The position numbers and the translations under genes are program-made. Below the pieces are notes generated by a model, which was not told the DNA's origin, did no database searches, and was given only the letters and a program-made list of their open reading frames with translations. Positions 49,391 to 61,100 of a stretch of DNA of 64,000 bases are shown in pieces (positions within the stretch are counted from its first letter, which is position 1; every line of letters starts with the position of its first letter). The DNA is from Rhodamnia argentea (lineage: Eukaryota; Streptophyta; Magnoliopsida; Myrtales; Myrtaceae): assembly GCF_020921035.1 (NCBI RefSeq), contig NC_063151.1, forward strand, positions 23,938,934-24,002,933, read 5' to 3'.

Positions 49391-50491
49391 TTGTCCTCGT
49401 AGCTCGACTTTGCCATTACCGAGCCAAATGTGTAGAGAACACCATTCTTTCTTAATTCTTTCGATGTCTACCATCAATTCTTTTTGTACCGTTACATTCT
49501 TTCCTTTCTTTGATTCATAGGAGAATAAGGTAATGGATGTTTCTCCAACATGCCATGTACCAATGCAATGCAATGCAATGACGAGACATAATTCCTGTCA
49601 AATGGCTTAAGAACATTTCGGCCACGGCCAGTACGCGGAATGGGGTTCAATTGAAAACTTTTCGACTAGATCTTGGTTTTTCGGTTTTTGGTCTCTGGCT
49701 CCTTCATTTGGGAGATAATCCTGAAGACCGGGTATGGATTGGAAGCTACAATTTTAGAGCAAAATCGAACCCAACCATTCTTGATGGTTCTAATCTCGAC
49801 AAGGAAGGAGTACAACAACAAAAGAACGAATCCCTAAAGATTAATCCCTTAGCTTAAACCGTATTCTTCAATCTCACTTAAGAATGTAATCTTCAGTTTC
49901 CTAAACCATTGGGGCACAAAGAATTCATGTCATTTGAGTGAAGCACGCTAAAGATGCGACACGGTCGACAACAAAATGGTGAACCCCCTTCATTTTAATC
50001 GATGCCGGCCAACAAGTTATATGCAAGATTACAATGCAAAGGATGTATAGAGGTGACTGCCATTTTGAGGAACTTTTGAACCCCAGTATCAGAAAGGAGA
50101 AGACAGCGCAAATCCAACCGCAAAGGAATTTTAGTGACAAAGCCAGACTTGATATTGGGTAAAAAGACTTCCCAAGGTTCAAAATCCCCCAGAGTTTAGA
50201 CCACCCCTCATGACAATCACTATGGTAGGACTAAACTATACAAATGCCCATACTGTGGGAATAATGAGATCTCACAAATCCTAAAACTACTCACGTGCTC
50301 CGAGAGGCTCGGGCGCTCATACTAAAGAAGGAAATGCACCACTATTATTCAATCTGCTCTAACACCTATACAACAAAGGCCACTACTACGTACAGCACCC
50401 TAAAAGCACATGGCTGCGACATGTAACTTTACCTTTCACATCAACATTCAACTTCTTTAGGAACGGGAGATATTCACAATGATCGAGTGGC
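49391..50491. other. Spacer between convergent genes (CCR4-like and PP2C)
   Basis: Both 3' ends point into this region. An (AATGC)n run of about four units lies at 49563-49580. Nothing else recognised. Confidence 0.45.
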
Positions 50492-52290
50492 TCAGTCGTG
50501 ATGCTTCTCGACAGCATTAGTGAATCTGATGACAATGCAAGATATGTCATCTTTACTCTCTCTTTTCAGTGCTTCACTTGTTAATCGCTTTGCTGCTGCT
50601 TCCGGGTCTTTTATCGGTTTGACCAAGTCAACTGCTTCTTGGTTACTGATCACCTGCCAACGGACCAAGATTGCAGATAAGACAACGAAAGGTAACTGTT
50701 CAGATGAGCATTCCAGCATGGGATCGGAGGTTCAGGTCATCTCCAAGGTGATTGTCAGATGCCCTATTCTTGAAATGACACGAAAAAACCATTGACCTAC
50801 TGGGGCTTACCTCGAGCGGCAATTCTCAAAGAAAATTTCACTAGGGTTCAGTCAAAAGAATTAAAAAATAATAATAATACCTAATCCGGGTGGATGAGGT
50901 TAGATCAAGAGCACCCTATCAAATTGCTATGCGACATGTTTCTTCTGGCTATCTCACGCGTGCCTAGATATCAAGATCATTTCTCTAGGGATGTGATGGA
51001 GCACTCTGAATTTTTCTTGACAAACTGGGGCAGGGTGGAATGAATGATAAATAGAGGAGGATCAGGACATTGCTTGATAAGATCCATCACTTAGAATGCG
51101 AGGACACAGTTAAACTCAGTGCCAGGAAGCTGCCTATCTAAGCGACCTTGGATTACAGCAGAAACAAGGAGTTTGACAGTATAAACCAGGACGGGATAAT
51201 GTTTTGAGGCTACACAAGACAGGCATAAGAACGAATTCAGTTTCGGCATCTCCAATTTGTAAGAGAGAGAGAGATTTCAAGCTGAGAGAACTGACCTTCC
51301 ACAAGCCATCACTTGCCAATATGACAAACTCAATAGTCGAATCGATTGGTATATGCCTTATGTCAGGCTCCGAAGTTAAATGTGCTTTAAGGCTTTGATC
51401 CCCAAAAGCCCGTGCAACTGCAAGCTGTCCATTAACCCTAGGCACATCTCCTGAAATTAGAAGGGAACACTTGTTCTAAGTACGAAAACCATCAGACCGC
51501 ATTCCACAACTTGACCTGCCAGGACTCATGAGTCGCAAAGAAGGCACTAGCACAATAAAACATCCAAAGATGACAGTTTTACCAGGAAGAATAGTAACAA
51601 ACCCCCCCTGTTCCTCAATCCTTTTCCGTTCGGTGTGCGGCTCGTGATCGACTGTAATTTGATTGGCAGAGCCCCTCTCGCAGACCACAGCTCTGGAATC
51701 ACCGACGTTGGCAACCCACAAATCTTTCCCATCGATCACAATCGCAGTCACGGCAGTCGAGCCACCAGGGCCCAACTGCATCGACTTCTCAAGAATGAAA
51801 TTATCCGTGGACCGGTACGCATTCTTTATGGCTGTCTGCGGGTCTATCCAGAAATTCGGCTGTCATCAACGGAAAGGGTCTTTGCTTATTCAGGATGTAA
51901 CTCCAATCCAACTCCTAAAACTACTATCCAGTCTCATCAAGAAGCTAACTTTGCAGGCATATAACACCAACCGACCAAACGAAAGCAGATGACTGAAACA
52001 GTAATAAGCAGGTGGCAGTCGACAGTTACCTCTTGGAGGATGTTGTTGAAGAGATGCTGCTTCAAATAACAGGGGACGCGATCGCCGAGGTGGCCATCGA
52101 AGATGGCGAACAGGCCGAGGACGTGATTCGTACTCTTCTTGTACTCAGCGACGTGGTAGTCCTCCATGTCGTGCCCGGACTTGCCCTCCACCAGGTGGAA
52201 CCCGTGGAACACCCGCACGCTCGACGACTTGCTTCGGCCCTTGCCCGAGTCCGACGAAGATGCTAACAAGCTGCTCATCAGGCAGCCCAT
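50492..52290 (-). CDS. Protein phosphatase 2C (PP2C), 284 aa, probable acylated N-terminus
   Basis: A metal-dependent serine/threonine phosphatase close to Arabidopsis PP2C 10/28/39-type proteins. Exons in coding order: 52030-52290, 51583-51859, 51296-51450, 50492-50653. All are GT-AG and sum to 855 nt. Metal and catalytic motifs are present: Asp44 in GHDMEDYHV, DGH at 65-67 (IFDGHLGD), GGSTAV, GDSRAV, ARAFGD, ASDGLWK (Asp227) and SKDDISC (Asp266/267). The length matches compact one-domain plant PP2Cs with no regulatory extension. The start is at 52290 because MGCLMSS opens the family N-terminus; upstream in-frame codons lack an ATG. Substrate unknown. Confidence 0.93.
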
Positions 52291-54400
52291 CTTCTGCGAC
52301 ACGAATTTTTTCCCCCCCTCCAAAACTCAATCGACCGATCGATCAAACCAGCAAAGACGAGAACAAAGACCCAACACCCAGATGGATCAACAGCGGAAGA
52401 AGAAGAAGAAGAGGGAGGGCGGGATTCGAACCTTTAACTTTCTCGAGGAAGCTGTTGCTGCTGGAATGAGAATAGTGCTTGCTCTTGTTCAAGAGACGCC
52501 GCTTGCGTTGCGTGTTGCTCGGGGAGAAATTGGAGGTCGACTGAGTAGCTCTGGTCAAAGGGAAGGTCAATGGAGCTGCCGTCCTCGGCACATAAAAATC
52601 TGATCTTGATCATGTCAAAGAGGAAAACTTGTGGAGTTGCTCGCCGCTTTCAATGAAAACCGCGTTTTTCTCCCGTTGGTTGTATCTGGTGATGGCGATG
52701 ACGACGAGGACGAGGATCCCACGCGCTTTCTTCTCTCTTTTGCCAAATGCCCCAACCGATTTGCACCGCCCCCACACAAGGAGAAAGAGTTTCCAAGAGT
52801 TGGAAAGGTTTGACCATTTAGACGGAAGCAGGAGGAAGGGGGATAGCCCAACGCCAGCAAATGCGCGTGGGTTCCACTCTCCTTTAGCGATGTGCGGGGA
52901 AAAAGCATGATCCGAGTTGATTCGATTGAATGGGGGACCGGATCGATAGTCTCGATTTTCAATTTTAGAAATCAGAAATCGGACTAGAGGTCCTTGGAAC
53001 CGAATAGGATTGGATTGATATTCGATCTGATTCCGGAGTGGTCAAATGAAATCGATAAAATGAAAATAAAAAGTGAATATTATATAAGACCAATGAAAAT
53101 GAAAAGAGGAGTGGAAAATGCACTGATGTTAGAGAGAGGGGGAAGGGGGAGGAGGAACCCAAGATAGCTACATTTGTAGAGGAAGGAGAAAGCAACAACG
53201 TTGCGTCGTCCGAAGGAGGAAGAGGAGGATGAGAAGGTGCAGCAGCCGCCTTGCTATTGGCGCTCGCCCGAACGAGACGACAAACCTCGAGATCGAGAGA
53301 GAGAGAGAGAGAGAGTTGGGTCGAGCTACATCATCTCATGTGTAATCCCGGAGAGTGAAACAAAGGCCTACAATTAAATGAGAGAAAGGTAGAGGAAAAT
53401 GGTGACATCGAGAATTAAGTTGTGTATTGTCGATTCGAATGGGCGATCCATCGGTCCGGTTTCTCTGTAGAACCGAGAATCGGATCGCTCGGACATCGAT
53501 TTTGTTAGGATTCGACATATAATCAAAATGAAGAAAATAGTAAAACGAAAAAGAGAAATCGACAAAAATGTTTTATCCCGATTCACTCTTAAACTAAGGT
53601 TATGTCCAATAGAGGATTTCAGTATAATAAGCACCCGCAACTCTCATTACATCACTCAATTACAAGTGAAAAATAGTATATATAACAGTAGTTATTCATA
53701 GGCCTAAGCTTGAACTACTAATAAAAAATTATGGGCTCATATTATAAAAATCCTGTGGTGTCCAGGGACTCATGTGCTTTTCTATCGATGGCGAGTATAA
53801 ACCACACCTTAGCAGATTCCACCTTGAGGAGCCGGAGATCGGACCGGTGACCGCCCGAACCGAACCAAACCCGTCAATCCGATCCAGTTCGGGCGATTCC
53901 CGATCCGATCGATCTATCTTGTTTACGCCTAACAATGAACGACTCTTGCTTGCCCCATGCCTGCCATCCCAGGTTGCATCTCGGATGCGTGGGAGTCGGG
54001 CTCAACTGAATTGAATGCCCCGACTCATCTGAATCTAATGCCAAAAGGTGTCTTGTCGATATAGCTCTCATCTTTTTCATCGGTACATGCAAATCCGGCA
54101 AAACAAATTGAGATGAATGGTGTTTGTTGGGTTTAGTTTGTCGGTCACTTGCTATGTAGAGATTCTTTTGGTAAACTTTACGACTCTTCTCTGACCAGCT
54201 TACCGAACTGTCAAATGTATGATTGACACGATATACAACGCATTAAGATAGGTAATGTGGGACGCGTCCTCCGTGAAAGAGACGGTCGTGTCATTTACTC
54301 TATACTTAAAAATTATTATATCAATGCACTTGTTTTGTTACATGCATTAGAGAAAAGCTACAACATCCATTTTCGCAACTGAAAATTATTGCATAAAAAC
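52291..54400. other. PP2C upstream region and spacer
   Basis: Contains the probable PP2C promoter and leader (52291-52900), with an AGA-rich run near 52395-52412. A (GA)n run lies at about 53298-53315. No gene is recognised in 53000-54400. Confidence 0.4.
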
Positions 54401-55010
54401 GGCAAAAGGAAACCATAAGTATCAAAATTTGTATATGGCGCTTACTTTAGTACCAAAATTTTTCATCGGGTCATTTAAGTGCAAAATAAAAAAATAAAAT
54501 AAAAAACCAATCACTAGAGTTCCAACGAGAAGAAATTTCGGCCCAAAAAAATATACGTGGCATTTATAATTAAAAACTTTAGCGAGATGGCATTTTTAAT
54601 TAAATAGTCTAGTGACATAGCGTTTCTAAATAAAAAATCAGTCCATGTGGCAATTTTTTTTAAAAAAATCAATGTTAAACAAAAAAGTAAGTTGAAATTT
54701 TTTTAAAATGGAGGATTGCGGCGGCGAGGGCTTACATAGCCCTCGTCGTTGCCAAGACCTGGCCAATGGCCGACAACCTCTATCGAACGCCTACGGTCGG
54801 CCACCAATGGCGACCCTCACCTGATCCGGGAGAGGGTCGTGACCCTCGCTTGCGATTGGCAGGGGTCGCTAGCCACTAGCTAAGGCTCGGCGCCTCCACC
54901 TTGTCTCTGTAAGTCCTTTATTTTTATTTTTTTTACTTTTTTAAATTCTTTTAATTTTTTAGCTTATTTTTCTTTTCTTTTTTTTAATGCAAATAAGTGA
55001 GCTAGTTTTT
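54401..55010. mobile_element. Second, divergent copy of the 'ggcaaaaggacacc' MITE family
   Basis: The left end GGCAAAAGGAAACCATAAGT, then GTATATGGCGCTTACTTTAG, follows the same order as the SCYL2 intron 8 element. The hairpin core recurs at about 54719-54752 (GCGAGGGCT, short loop, AGCCCTCG). The GC-rich filler after the hairpin is longer, and the right TIR is not recognised, so this copy is rearranged or truncated. The end coordinate is approximate. Confidence 0.6.
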
Positions 55011-55500
55011 CACCGATTTTTTACATATTAAAATGGTGGAGATTGCCATCTAGGAAGTATCGACATTGTCTAGGGGCCTCCATATCATGTTGTGTCGTGC
55101 CCGATACTCTCCAACATGCAACCTACACGTGATCGGCTCTTCAGATAGGCCATCGACATGCAAGTTCAGCATCCCGACATGCCATTTTGACACACATGAG
55201 AGCAATTTTAAGCATTTTCAATAAATTATGGGTTAAAATGTAAATTTATCAAATATATATATACTTCAATCATATACTTAGCCACTCCAAAATTAATATA
55301 CATAGCCAGCAAAAAATAATAATTGCGAATTCCTAACAAAAGAAGAAGAAGAAACTTACTGCTGATATTTTTATGTATACATGATAATTTATCATGTATA
55401 TATAAAAATACACATTTAATATAGAACATATCCCAACATGTTGGAATTTTCTATTTTTTGAGAAATGACTGTCGGCGGGTCGTGTCGTGTCGTTTCGTGT
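55011..55500. other. AT-rich spacer
   Basis: No gene or repeat structure is recognised apart from short TATA-like runs. Confidence 0.4.
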
Positions 55501-55504
55501 CATA

Positions 55505-57520
55505 TTGCATGTCGTTGCCACCTTTGAACCGAAACCGGAACCTTAAGGGGCGGGTCCAGTTCCAATTCTGAACCGGCGGTTAAAGGCCGGTTCCGGTTTC
55601 GCCGATTTTTAAATTTAATTTTAAGATAATGAATTACGAAGTAAAAAAATAATAAATTATGAAATAATGAAATAATAAATTATCAAATATAAATTGTAAT
55701 CAAGTTGTACATTGTAATCAAATTTGAGGAGAAAAAAATGAGAGGGGGAAGGGGCTTGAACTTAATAAATTATCATTAAACGCCTACATATCTTCTTAGG
55801 GATAGAAGAATCAAAACTCATGCAGTTCTTTTACCTTTGATAACCCCAACTTACCTCAATCGTTGATACATGTTCTAGTACCCGTGACGGTAGTATCTCT
55901 ATCACCATTGAAAAAATCGGCTTCATTGTTGCGATCCATCTCTTGTTGTCGATGTTTAGCTTGTTCAATCATTGACACAAGCTTGAGCCTTTACCGAATC
56001 CAAATGTAATCTTGAACGTCGGTCGTCCAAAATGTTGCCTCAACGCTAAATGTTTGTTCAATCGCAACTGTTAAACAAGGAGTTGCTAAAATCTGTCCTG
56101 CGATGAAAGCCAGAATTGGGAATTCGGTTGAATGCCTTTTCCACCACTCTATAATGCTGAAATTTGTGCCGCCTTCGGAAACATCAAACTCAAAAGAAAT
56201 GGTTAAATAGGTCTCTATTTTAAAAACATTACTTGTTGCTCCCTTTTGTCTTTTTTGTCTGCTCATCAGCATTTCGTGCCCTCTACTAATTTTAAATAGG
56301 TCCTCCCTTTGTACATCAGTATGTTGGGAAGATCCACTATCACCTACTAGATTATATCTACTATAAAATTCATTATACAATTCTACTATTGTTTGTTTAA
56401 CCGTTGCTTGTATAGCTCTAACACCTGCCACTTCATTCAAATGAAAACATTCATAATACGTAGTCAAATAATCACCTAAACCATCTAATTCGATACGTGG
56501 ATCGAAAATAAAATCAACCAAATAAATAAGAGGAATTTCGATATAATAATGCATCCATTTTATTCGCATTGCTATAATAGTTGGAGCTAAATTATCATTT
56601 TTTTCATATTCTTAAAAAACACCAGCAATATTCATACACTCTATTAAAAATAATGCATAATAGGATAATAAACACCGAATAAAGTATAAGTTGCACCGTT
56701 AAAAACTTTTAAAAAAACTAAAATTTTTTGGCAAATATCCCACTCTTGTGGGAATAAATTAATTTCAGAAACATTATTCTAAATAAACGTACATAATAAA
56801 TCTTTATATGCAAAAGATTGATGAAGCAACTCGTACGTAGAATTCCAACTAGTGAGAATAACTTTTGAAAATCTTTTTGGCTTTCTTTTATGTCCTTCAC
56901 AAAATTTGCCACATTCTTTCATAATTTGAGGATGTTTCCATAAAAATTGAATTGTTCCCTTTATCGGGCTAAAAAAAATCAATAATTCGTAAACCATCTT
57001 GTACACATGAATTTAAAGCACGACAAGCACATCTAACGTGAAAAAATTATCCACCAAAAGCAGGTTTAAAAATCCTTTCTAAATCGGGAATGCAAGCGGT
57101 ATTTGTCGCTGCATTATCAAAACCAACTAAAAAAATTTTATTAATCAAATCATATTATTCTAAAACTCGCCTAATTACTTTATAAATATTATTGGCCGTC
57201 TGTCTATCATCAAAAACTCGAAATGCAATAACTCTTTTTCGAATATTCAAATCGTCACATATCCAATGATGTGTGATACCCATATAAGAATGAGTTTGCT
57301 AAGGATCACTCCAAATGTCACTACCTATATGCACACGTCCATGACAATTCATAAAAAAAAATTCAACTCTTTTTTTCTTTTTTATAAAGCCTAATAAATT
57401 GGCGTTTAAGCGTATTCCTCGGAATAGGTTGTGCTTGCGAAGTACATGCAGTGTTTGTAAAATGATTAAAATCAAAATTTTCACCAAAATTAAACGATAA
57501 ACGTTCGGTAGCTGCAAATC
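55505..57520 (-). mobile_element. hAT-superfamily transposon relic, copy 2
   Basis: A minus-strand relative of the 19-kb element. Its 3' side (55525-55600) keeps the GGAACCGG-rich subterminal sequence and may end at GTTGCCACCTTTGAACC (about 55514). The 5' side stops near 57520 without the BED finger or the leader, so the copy is 5'-deleted. Limits are approximate. Confidence 0.7.
55991..57517 (-). pseudogene. hAT transposase pseudogene, 5'-truncated
   Basis: The fragments in order are HGRVHIGSDIWSDP (near 57310), the FFHVRCACRALN region (near 57030) after an in-frame TAA at 57047-57049, SWNSTYELLHQSFAYKDLL (near 56850), and a 192-residue C-terminal open frame (55991-56569). That frame includes PLIYLVDFIFDPRIELDGLG, WWKRHSTEFPILA and a QILATP...VEATF dimerisation motif. 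The BED finger is missing and several frames are broken, so it is inactive. Confidence 0.88.
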
Positions 57521-57820
57521 TAGCTAATTAAATTTTAAAACTTGTCAAATTGATTCAATCAAAGTCCTTTTGTGGATTGCATTTTCATGATAAGTTTAAA
57601 GACTTGACTGCACTTTTTAAAAACTGTAAGACTCAATTGTACTTTCGTGATATGTTTTAGGAATCGATCACATTTTTTTTTAAATTTTTAGGATTTAATT
57701 GTATTTTCGTGATAAGTTTTAGGGTTTTTAGTATACTTATAAAAAAAAACAAAAGAATTATACCATTTGATCTCTTTATCAGCCAAAAAAATTGTAATAA
57801 ACAAAGCATCATATCACGAG

Positions 57821-57867
57821 AGGGATTTTACATTTTTTTTTTTTGGTCGAAAGGGATTTTACATTTT
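57821..57867. mobile_element. Tail-only retroposon footprint B
   Basis: The 16-bp word AGGGATTTTACATTTT at 57821-57836 is repeated exactly at 57852-57867. The spacer is TTTTTTTTGGTCGAA (15 bp). It has the same T-tract-GGTC core as footprints A and C. Confidence 0.6.
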
Positions 57868-58031
57868 AAAAGGTATAAAATTACGTAGTATTTCAATTTT
57901 CAGGGATGTTCTTCTAATTTAAAAAGAAATCAAGAATATAATATAACAAAAAGAAAAGGGAAAAAAGAAAAGAAAAATCGTTCGCATTTCCTTCATCGCC
58001 GTCGTCTTCTTCCTAGGGCTCGCTCTCCTCC

Positions 58032-58085
58032 ATGACAGGCGATCCGTCACCTCCATTGCCAATACACCTCCTTGGATTGAATTGA
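58032..58085 (+). promoter_or_regulatory. Upstream ORF 1 of EPL1 (17 codons)
   Basis: The ATG at 58032 opens a 17-codon frame ending in TGA, 104 bp before the main start. A second uORF of 8 codons is at 58133-58159, 30 bp before the main ATG. They matter only if the mRNA begins upstream of 58032, which I cannot see. Confidence 0.35.
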
Positions 58086-58188
58086 TTGGCGAAGTCGGGG
58101 AGTTGCAGGGGAACTCGGTGGATCTAATTGCTATGATTATGGCCGATACGCGGAGTTGAAGCTTACGCTTGCATTGGCAGAAGAGAAG

Positions 58189-61100
58189 ATGAGCAGGCTG
58201 TCGTTCAGGCCTCGCCCTCTCGACATCCACAAGAAGCTCCCTATCGTGAAATCGGTCAAGGATTTCGAAGATGACGACACGCCCACGACGTCCGCCACCC
58301 GCAGTTCCCAGCTGTCGAGGCTTTCTTCTTCTATCGACTTCGATAACCATGCCAGCACTGGCAACGAGGTATCGACAGCACGATTGGATTCCTTACCGCA
58401 ACCTGATTGTTGTGTGGTTTCTGTTGTTATTGACGTTGACATTGCCTTCATTTGCGATTGGATTAGGTAAACCCAGTCCCAAGTAGTAAGAAGGTGGCTT
58501 CTGAAATACCTACTCCTGAATATGTTGTTGTCGATACGTACGAAAGAGATTATTCGCGCACCTTCAGTCAGCCGACGTCTTATTTGCGTGGAAGGGGAGG
58601 TCCGCAAGATGAAAGAACTTTTCTGTTCTCTCATTTCTCATTGGCGGTTTTAGTTTTCCATCGGTTATAAAGGTGTTGAATTCGGATGATATGATGCAGC
58701 TAGGGCTGAGCTTGGAGAATTTATTGAGTATGACTTGGACAATGAAGATGAGGACTGGCTTGAAGAATTTAACCAGGAAAAAAAGATTTTGTCGTCCGAA
58801 AGGTAACATCGTCTGCGGATTTGCCACTGCTTTCAATGGGTTGCAGGAAATCTGTCTAAATGAAGTTCATTTTGCAAAAAATTGGGCAAAAAGTAACTGG
58901 TTTTAAGGAGATTGCTACTGAACATGGTCTCGGTGGCATTGTTTTTTACCCATTTCTGAACTGAAGAGCCACGAAAGAAAATTCTCTGCCTTTTAGTTTG
59001 GTAGGCAGCATGCACAAGTTTTTGGCGAATATGTACTCTGTAAGCATCAGAGTGCTTTTGGTCCAGGAAAATGGAGAATGGTTATTGTATCGTTTGAGAG
59101 GTGATCGGTTCTTACTCGCCATAAATTGGAATGGAAAATAATCATCATAATTACTTCGGCCAAAAAACTTTAAGTCACTTAGTGACCTACTGGTTTTAAC
59201 TCTTGTTACCAATTCAAAGAATATACCATGCGAGTCAAGTTGATGTAATAGTTTTCAAAAGAAGACCGAAAAATTATAGTCCCACATCTCCTCCCCTTTG
59301 TAGCCAAAGATTGGAGGCTTTTTGACAAAGATTCATGGGATTGTTATTGTGCACACCCTTGATTACATTCGCTGCAAAGGGGAGCAAGTGGATAAAAAAG
59401 GTTGCAGCTTTTACTAGAAAACGAATGAAGAAATTGCAGAAACATAATGACCATTTTTGGAGAGTAGTAGTGGCAACAAATTATGACAGCTTGGATTGAT
59501 TGGTGGATGCTATTTTCCGTGAGGCATATACACAGGGGAAGTGATATAATCAACTTTAATGCTAAGTATGCATGGACAATCTGTCCATTGGGTTCGTAAT
59601 ATTCATGCACTTCCAATTTTTTGTGATTGTGATTATTGTTTCATGTCTATTGAAGGTTTGAAAGTCTTCTCTTCCGCTTTGAGGTATTGGATCATAAGGC
59701 TAGAGAAAGAGCTGGAGTCTTAACAACTGCATTAGGTTCACCAATTCCTGTTCTCTTGCAACTTGATGCTGCTAGTGAGGTAAAAGCGTTCAAAAATTCC
59801 AGTTGATGATGTAGAGCTAGTTCTTGCTTTCTCTGTGCATTGGATTGTATGGCATGTCCTTCGACTTAAACTTTCAACATCATTGTTACTATCCGCTAAT
59901 TTATTGTCTCAATACCTCCTGAATTTTCAAATACTACACTTAATCACTTTATGCAATGGTATTACGGTAGTATTTGTTAGAGATGCTTTGGCAGATAATT
60001 TACTTACTGTGGTTGATCCAATAAATTCTGCTGTCAGCATCCAGTTTCACTCCCGGAAATGTCCAACATATTGTCTGTCATATTTCAATTTTCTGCTCTC
60101 ACCACAATTGAAGATTGCCTTAGAAATAATATATCTGCAATTGTTTGGTACTTGGCTATTCCTAGATAATTACTTGTTAATACCAGTTCAATTAAATATT
60201 ATAAGATACATGATGAGTGAATAATGGGCTAGTTGCTAAGCTTGAGATGCTATTCGAAGCCTTAGTCACAAGAATATGTTTAAGTTTTCCATCTTAGTAG
60301 GGTATGGACATGATGATGGGATCCTATTCTGAATCTGCAAAATTGGACTTAGGTGATAAAGGAAGAAACTTTTCACTTAGCGAAGACTCTTGCATGTCAT
60401 TGGTTGTAATCAGGAGGATAATAACTCTTAATGGTTGCAACTGAGCCCAATTGCCGAACCTGCTGCTAGATGCTTGAATTTCATCTGTATGCCGATAACA
60501 GTCTACAGATAGCAGGGACTGGGTGCTTTTACAATATTCCCTCCTTAGAGAGTGCATACAACTGTAATTTTCGGCGAATATCTGGGTGCTCTCGATAGTT
60601 TCAGATACCAATAAAACAAGGCATTGACAAGGCATAGAAACTTGCTAGATTAAGCTATTTGTTCAACTACAAGAGAAAGCTCGTCCATATTATCAAATCG
60701 GGAGCATGCTGCAGCTTTTGGTTCGAAATTAAGCTAATTCTGATTTGTTAGCAAGTTCGCCCTGTCATTGGTAGTGTTTTCTTAAGCATGTAAGTGAATC
60801 CTGTGGTGTCCCCTTTCGTATTTCAGTGTTTTCCGCTGTAACGATGGAAAAATGGATTTATATAACATGGTAGACCTTTTGACCCAGGACCCCCTTTGGC
60901 CCATAATGACTGTTCATTTTTCGGATCAAGTTAAATAGTTTGGTTCCTCTAATAAAGAAGAGTATTGACATTTGTTTGGTGCAGTATATTTAGTATCTGT
61001 GAAAGGAATATTTTGCATTTTAATGGCTTCTTTTTTCTTATGTGCCAGGCTGTACAGGCTCAGTCCATTAAATATTCAATTTTCCATTCTGTTTATTCTT

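Larger units (their letters stand above)
57521..58188. other. Spacer and EPL1 leader, with tail-only insertion B
   Basis: 57550-57740 holds imperfect repeats of a TTTCGTGATAAGTTTTAG(G)-like word. The 57821-57867 insertion follows. 57950-58188 is probably the EPL1 5' UTR, with two short upstream reading frames. Confidence 0.45.
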
